Positions 5,164 to 8,238 of a stretch of 8,238 bases of DNA are shown here, piece after piece (the stretch's first letter is position 1; every line of letters starts with the position of its first letter). The DNA comes from Planctomycetota bacterium (GTDB lineage: Bacteria > Planctomycetota > Planctomycetia > Pirellulales > UBA1268). The position numbers were made by a program, and so were the translations under genes. Location: the NCBI GenBank assembly GCA_027622795.1, contig JAQBZA010000119.1:1-8238 (forward strand), written 5' to 3'. The notes below the pieces were generated by a model. The model saw only the letters and a list, made by a program, of their open reading frames with translations. It made no database searches and was not told the DNA's origin.

Positions 5164-6303
5164 ATGAGACACGTAATCTTAAGTGCCACGATGTTCCTCT
5201 GCACGGTCGCCTCTTCACGGCAAGCCGCAGCCCAGACACCGGAATCACAAGTCTCTGCCGACTGGAAGGCCCTTGGGTGGACACTCCCCAAAAGCTTTTC
5301 TCCCGATCAGCTAGCCCTCTTCAAGGGGCTTAACGCGGCTCGCGGAACCTGGTCGTTCAAGGCGGAGGCCGTTGATGGAGATACCACCACCGCCCTGACT
5401 GGCGACCTCGTGATCACGGGCGGTTCGCAAGGGGGCATGGCATCGACCTGGCAGTTGACCTGGTCCTGGCCGGCGGAGAATCCGCAACACGCAATCGTCG
5501 AGAATATCGTGGCGATGCCCGAATATAAGAACCAACAATTCGGTCTGCTGCTGGTCCGCTTTGGACCCGTGAACTATGCCGAAACGCAACTCAAGAAAAA
5601 GCCAAAGGCCCTGCCCGCTATGTTTATGGGCCAATGGAATGCGGAAAAACAGACCGTCAGTTGGACCCCGCGGGGCCTGCCCGGAAAACAGTGTGATCAG
5701 GCGGCTACGTCGGAGGATTCGCCAGCATTTGAGATGCTGGTCGCCCCCGGCGGAAAGATCTCAATTCAGAACAGCAGGAATCTGCCTTCCGGACAGATCT
5801 CGACCGGAGGGACGGCCGCCCGCAAAGCTGACGCGCCCCAGAAATCGGAGGAGCCTGAACTCCTGACCGGGATGCAACGGTTCCAAAAAGGATCCGAAAT
5901 TTCAGATCCCCGGATCATGCGCTACCTGCCGGCGGAAGCCACTGACATCAGACTGATCAGTGATCGTAACGGACACATGGCGCATTACCGTATCTCGGCG
6001 AAGGCCTTCGACACGTTCCTCTCAAAAGTCTGGGAGCGCTATCGGAAAGAAAGTGTCGCCGAGCCGAAGTCGTGGGTCGACTACAGCGAGGAAAGTATCG
6101 CTGCAGCGCTCAAAGGCTCTCCGGTGGGACGTTACGAGCCGAGGGTTCGCTCAACGGAAATCATTTTTGACAAGCCCATCGTTTGGGAATCGCTGGAGAA
6201 TGCGACAGAATACGAGGGGCCGCGTAGGAGAAGTGCTGCCGGGGCGACTTACTACTTGGACCGCGAGACAGGCATCGCCTGCCATGAGGCCGGCTACTGG
6301 TAA
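5164..6303 (+). CDS. Unrecognised 379-residue exported protein in a cassette
   Basis: The ATG at 5164 begins MRHVILSATMFLCTVASSRQAAAQ, a standard signal peptide with likely cleavage before TPES, so a periplasmic or secreted protein. No family recognised. Residues about 50-170 alternate Trp-rich beta strands (STWQLTWSWPAE, GQWNAEKQTVSWTP) and resemble an extracellular beta domain. A low-complexity linker follows (about 200-225). The region from about 240 (RYLPAEATDIRLISDRNGHMAHY) to the end looks like a second mixed alpha/beta domain. It closes with TYYLDRETGIACHEAGYW. The ribosome-binding site is weak (GAAAGAAA). The TAA is followed at once by TAG, and 8 bases later by a possible attC R'' box. 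The size is large for a cassette gene. Confidence 0.72.
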   Translation: MRHVILSATMFLCTVASSRQAAAQTPESQVSADWKALGWTLPKSFSPDQLALFKGLNAARGTWSFKAEAVDGDTTTALTGDLVITGGSQGGMASTWQLTWSWPAENPQHAIVENIVAMPEYKNQQFGLLLVRFGPVNYAETQLKKKPKALPAMFMGQWNAEKQTVSWTPRGLPGKQCDQAATSEDSPAFEMLVAPGGKISIQNSRNLPSGQISTGGTAARKADAPQKSEEPELLTGMQRFQKGSEISDPRIMRYLPAEATDIRLISDRNGHMAHYRISAKAFDTFLSKVWERYRKESVAEPKSWVDYSEESIAAALKGSPVGRYEPRVRSTEIIFDKPIVWESLENATEYEGPRRRSAAGATYYLDRETGIACHEAGYW

Positions 6304-6311
6304 TAGTTCGA

Positions 6312-6328
6312 GCCGAACAACCCACTGA
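6312..6328 (+). repeat. Left end of a truncated attC
   Basis: GCCGAACAA at 6312-6320, 8 bases after the stop of the exported protein, matches the R'' start of site B (GCCGAACAAAGC). The resemblance stops by about 6328, where coding similarity to a DUF1801-type protein begins without any start codon. I read this as a deletion junction inside the attC. The short length limits certainty. Confidence 0.35.
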
Positions 6329-6517
6329 GCGTTGAACCCCATGCCCCCGGGCACCGCATAGCAAAAGGGGGTTCCGTATTTCGACATCTACGAGGACACG
6401 GAACTCGATGAGGCGCTCATGGTCGAGTGGGTTCGACAGGCGTCTGGGGCGGGGTTGGGAGCCCTGAAGCCGAACCCCTCGGTGCAGCAGACTCGCGATA
6501 CAATCCAGCGATGGTGA
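6329..6517 (+). pseudogene. 5'-truncated DUF1801-like protein with internal stop
   Basis: Read in one frame the segment gives ALNPMPPGTA, a TAG stop (6359-6361), then QKGVPYFDIYEDTELDEALM and VEWVRQASGAG. This resembles the C-terminal part of one DUF1801 (YdhG-like) subgroup, which from memory reads like SLRPVPPG, K, QKEVRYLDIHEDDxLDEAQLAxWVKQAS. The TAG falls where a Lys codon is common (AAG to TAG). The N-terminal two thirds are missing. After the family's usual end the frame continues through the next attC (VQQTRDTIQRW) to a TGA at 6515-6517. Two lesions together (no start, internal stop) argue for a dead gene fragment. DUF1801 function is not established. Confidence 0.6.
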
Positions 6518-6532
6518 TAGACCCTCGGTCGC
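6469..6532 (+). repeat. attC recombination site E, truncated in the right arm
   Basis: R'' is GCCGAAC (6469-6475), then GTGCAGCAGACTCGCGATAC and a centre similar to sites A and B, with GGTCGC at 6527, 58 bases from the R'' start as in site D. The right arm should continue GAGCCGCTGAT, but the sequence switches to CTTGAGCATCGC and no R' GTT core follows. This is the right-hand end of the array. Confidence 0.65.
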
Positions 6533-6583
6533 CTTGAGCATCGCTCCCGCGTCACGCAGCTTGGCAACGATCTCGAACGGGCT
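6533..6583 (-). pseudogene. Possible scrap of an IS3-family orfA
   Basis: On the minus strand one frame reads SPFEIVAKLRDAGAMLK. This resembles the N-terminal helix of IS3-family OrfA proteins (for example SPEEIVAKLREADVLLAQGK, a helix-turn-helix DNA-binding start). Only 17 residues remain. The match ends exactly where attC site E is interrupted, consistent with an insertion element having landed in the attC stem and then been deleted. No start codon, second ORF or terminal inverted repeat can be assigned. Chance resemblance is possible. Confidence 0.3.
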
Positions 6584-6614
6584 GGCGCGTCACCCGGTTC
6601 GCGTTGGCCGCCCG

Positions 6615-6962
6615 TCAGATCGCCTCGCCGCCTCGTTCGCCCGTGCGGATCCGGACGCACTCGTCCATCGGCAGCACGAAGATCTTGCCATCGCCGATTT
6701 CACCTTTGTCGCCCGTGCGGCCCCCCTTCACGATCGCCGCAATCGTCGGCTCGACGAAGTCGTCGTTGACGGCAATCTGGAGTTGGACCTTGCGGAGCAG
6801 GTTGACCGCAATCTCATGGCCACGGTAGGTCTCGGCGTGGCCCCGCTGCCGGCCGAAGCCCTGCACGTCGAGGACGGTGAGTCGAAACACCTCGACTTCC
6901 GAGAGGGCCTCCTTGACGCTCTCGAGTTTGTTCGGCTGGATGATCGCGATGATGAACTTCAC
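6615..6962 (-). CDS. glnB: PII-family signal transduction protein lacking the Tyr51 modification site
   Basis: Trimeric cytoplasmic sensor of ATP/ADP and 2-oxoglutarate that controls nitrogen-related targets. The 115 residues align without gaps to classical PII up to residue 80: GFGRQRGH at 35-42, T-loop TYRGHEIAVNLLRKV at 45-59, IGDGKIFVLP and the closing RIRTGERG signature. Tyr46, Lys58 and Arg47 are kept, but residue 51, the uridylylated Tyr in enterobacterial GlnB/GlnK, is Ile. Three extra residues sit in the nucleotide-binding loop (TGDKGEIGDGK versus TGKIGDGK), giving 115 rather than 112. The start is GTG at 6962-6960 with AGGA 8 bases upstream, and MKFIIAIIQP matches the family start. 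No amt or glnA is visible next to it, so GlnB versus GlnK cannot be decided. Confidence 0.93.
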   Translation of the reverse strand: MKFIIAIIQPNKLESVKEALSEVEVFRLTVLDVQGFGRQRGHAETYRGHEIAVNLLRKVQLQIAVNDDFVEPTIAAIVKGGRTGDKGEIGDGKIFVLPMDECVRIRTGERGGEAI

Positions 6963-7425
6963 GGGGCAGATCCTGGGAGACTAAGGGCAGACTGCCACCT
7001 AGGCTACCTCAACCAGGGCGTCGGTCACCGCGAAGGATGCCCCGGCCTGGGCGAGCTAGGCGGAGTGCCCACCCAAGCCGTTGGGGCATCCTTCCGGACG
7101 GTCGATGGACGGAGGAGAGCTCCGTGGCCTGCTGGCCAGAGGCTCCAGAAGCATCGGAGCAAACGACGTGCCATTGGCATCGCTGGATCAGGGGCGGCCG
7201 ATCTCGCGGCCGTCTACGGAGCCTTTTTGAGGGGATTCGGGTCGTGTTTCTTACTTCTTGATCGATTGCCGTCAGGCGACATGAGGGGGGGCGGCGGCCT
7301 GTGTCGCACGTTTTCGATGCACGCCGCTGCACGGGAAGAGGGCAGCCGAGTAGGCTCTCGGCCTGGCGATGAAGGCGGGCCGACGTGGGCCGCGCGGTCG
7401 TTGACGATCACTGCCGGTGGCCCCG
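6963..7425. other. Intergenic stretch between glnB and the photolyase-like gene
   Basis: About 460 bases without a credible gene. It holds the 63-base hairpin listed separately and a smaller CGGCCG/CGGCCG hairpin (7195-7212) with TTTTT 11 bases after it. The latter is too loosely spaced to call a terminator. Upstream regulatory sequence for both divergent genes must lie here, but no convincing -35/-10 pair or NtrC/sigma-54 (GG-N10-GC) element stood out by eye. Confidence 0.4.
7032..7094. repeat. Long hairpin: perfect 12-bp inverted repeat with nested stem
   Basis: GAAGGATGCCCC (7032-7043) and GGGGCATCCTTC (7083-7094) are perfect inverted copies, extended inward by two G-T pairs and one C-G pair. 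Inside, TGGGC (7048-7052) pairs with GCCCA (7067-7071). It lies 70-132 bases upstream of the glnB start, so on the minus strand it would be in the leader if transcription begins above 7094. It could be a structured RNA leader, an operator for a dimeric regulator, or a small repeated palindromic element. Confidence 0.6.
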
Positions 7426-8238
7426 ATGTCCGACTCGCTCGTCCCGGTGCCGCTCGACCTTCCCAGGGACCGCTTGGTCAGCAGCCTGGCCGCCGTTTTT
7501 CCCGAGGCTGCCGCCATGCCGGGCGAGCCGGCCGCCGCCCTGGCGATGCCCTTTCGGGGCGGGCGGTTGGCGGCCGACGAGCGGCTGGCCGGTTTTGACC
7601 CGCTTGGCTACGCCAGAACGCGGAACCATGTCGATGGCGGGGTCTCGGGGCTCTCGCCCTGGATTCGGCACGGCGTGCTGCCCTTGGCCACCGCCCGCGA
7701 TGCGGCCCTCGCCAAGGCCGGGGGCGGGGCTGAGAAGTTCGTCTCGGAACTCGGCTGGCGCGACTACTGGCGGCGGGTTCACGCCTCCCTGCACCGCGGA
7801 ATCGGCCAGGCCATCGAGGAACCGGCGGCTGAGGGGCGAGCCGATCCCATCGACACGATGCCGGCCGACGTGCTCGCGGCCGACACCGGCCTGGCCTGCA
7901 TCGACGCCTTCATCCGTCGGCTCCATGACACCGGCTGGCTCCACAACCACGAGCGGATGTGGCTGGCGGCCTGGCTGGTCCACTTCCGGGGCGTGTCATG
8001 GCGGGCGGGGGCCGACTGGTTTCTGTCGCATCTCATCGACGGGGATCCGGCGAGCAATCACCTCTCCTGGCAGTGGGTCGCCGGCACCTTCTCGGCCAAG
8101 CCCTACATCTTCAATCGGGAAAACCTCGAGCGGTTCACGGCCGGCGTCCACTGTCGCGACTGCCCCGTGCGGGGCCGCTGTGACATGGAAGGCAGCTACG
8201 AGGCACTGGCCGAGCGGTTGTTTTTCGGCGGCAGCGGC
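7426..8238 (+). CDS. FAD-binding-domain protein of the photolyase/cryptochrome family, without N-terminal domain (3' end cut)
   Basis: Open frame to the window end, 271 residues seen. It matches the all-helical FAD-binding half of photolyases and cryptochromes: SGLSPWIRHG at 74-83, ELGWRDYWRR at 108-117, ACIDAFIRRLHDTGWLHNHERMWLAAWLVH at about 157-186, then WRAGADWFLSHLIDGDPASNHLSWQW and AGTFSAKPYIFNREN at 192-233. These regions form the FAD pocket and the lesion-facing surface in the family. Only about 70 residues precede them, so the Rossmann-like antenna-binding domain is absent. Three cysteines follow in HCRDCPVRGRC (C243, C246, C252). The ATG at 7426 is chosen as the first start after the in-frame stop at 7402; a GTG at 7417 is the alternative. 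Whether it repairs DNA or signals light cannot be told. Confidence 0.88.
   Translation, partial: MSDSLVPVPLDLPRDRLVSSLAAVFPEAAAMPGEPAAALAMPFRGGRLAADERLAGFDPLGYARTRNHVDGGVSGLSPWIRHGVLPLATARDAALAKAGGGAEKFVSELGWRDYWRRVHASLHRGIGQAIEEPAAEGRADPIDTMPADVLAADTGLACIDAFIRRLHDTGWLHNHERMWLAAWLVHFRGVSWRAGADWFLSHLIDGDPASNHLSWQWVAGTFSAKPYIFNRENLERFTAGVHCRDCPVRGRCDMEGSYEALAERLFFGGSG

Larger units (their letters stand above)
2176..6532 (+). mobile_element. Decayed chromosomal integron: intI remnant plus attC-separated cassette array
   Basis: The region combines a minus-strand IntI fragment at the left, plus-strand genes to its right, and repeated imperfect palindromes with the architecture of attC sites after most genes. 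Cassette limits, taken at the G/TT cut in each R' box, would be: left limit unclear to 2953, 2954-4004, 4005-4329, 4330-4802, 4803 to about 5135, then about 5136 to the truncated sites near 6312-6532. Composition is less GC-rich than leuA and the photolyase gene. No intact attI is seen: the bases between the IntI fragment and the first ORF contain no convincing GTT core with flanking integrase sites. With the integrase broken, this is a CALIN-like array (cluster of attC sites lacking an integrase) with intI debris still attached. Confidence 0.8.

Noticed and set aside
4854..5291. Minus-strand frame of 145 codons across site D
   Set aside because: It runs antisense through an attC and into the signal peptide of the exported protein; no recognisable domain and no ribosome-binding site.
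2871..6532. CRISPR array
   Set aside because: The repeats are imperfect palindromes of about 90 bases separated by genes of varied length, not short identical repeats with uniform spacers.
7195..7228. Intrinsic terminator at CGGCCG hairpin followed by TTTTT
   Set aside because: The T-run is 11 bases away from a 6-bp stem whose arms are self-palindromic, and no plus-strand gene ends just upstream.
6534..7598. Plus-strand frame of 354 codons over the glnB region
   Set aside because: It is antisense to a clear PII gene, crosses the intergenic hairpin and overlaps the photolyase gene in another frame; Arg/Gly-rich shadow.
7408..7983. Minus-strand frame of 191 codons opposite the photolyase-like gene
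   Set aside because: Mirror of a well-supported coding frame; the plus-strand motifs (NHERMWL, DGDPASNHLSWQW) leave no doubt which strand is coding.

Overview
The window reads as chromosomal DNA of a high-GC bacterium, most likely a planctomycete. This is inferred from the sequence style of the PII protein, the MazG-type protein with its cysteine tail and the 2-isopropylmalate synthase, plus sparse Shine-Dalgarno use. No marker gene proves it.

Layout. Bases 1-2119 are ordinary chromosome: the possible start of an exported protein (minus strand, cut by the window edge), a MazG-type nucleotide pyrophosphohydrolase (minus) and, divergently, leuA (plus). Bases 6615-8238 are again ordinary: a PII signal-transduction protein (minus, GTG start), a gap of about 460 bases holding a strong long-range hairpin, and a photolyase/cryptochrome-like FAD-binding-domain gene (plus) that runs off the window.

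The insert between them (about 2176-6532) is the interesting part and is visibly less GC-rich. I read it as the decayed remnant of a chromosomal integron. At its left end, on the minus strand, lies a fragment of an integron integrase (IntI) that keeps the IntI-specific region but has lost the catalytic Arg of the HxLR motif and everything beyond. To its right, in the canonical divergent orientation, a run of gene cassettes lies on the plus strand, separated by attC recombination sites. Two sites (2871-2959 and 3920-4010) are near-identical folds with both diagnostic extrahelical bases, and a third (4717-4808) is an independent, clear attC. Others are degenerate (4281-4335, 5057-5141) or truncated (6312-6328, 6469-6532).

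Cassette contents. In order: a small two-helix membrane protein, an exported alpha/beta-hydrolase esterase whose C-terminus is encoded by its own attC, a two-helix membrane protein broken by a frameshift, an unrecognised 125-residue protein whose stop codon sits in its attC, a 50-residue exported-looking peptide, an unrecognised 379-residue exported protein, and a 5'-truncated DUF1801-like pseudogene with an internal stop. Several cassette genes start about 15-25 bases after the preceding attC, and their stops lie in or near the following attC, as expected for captured cassettes. The right end of the array is an attC cut in mid-stem, abutting what may be a scrap of an IS3-family orfA next to the PII gene.

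How the parts work together: leuA (leucine biosynthesis) and PII (nitrogen/energy sensing) are core metabolism unrelated to the insert. The cassette array is a stalled collection. With no complete integrase here, its movement would need an integrase supplied from elsewhere.
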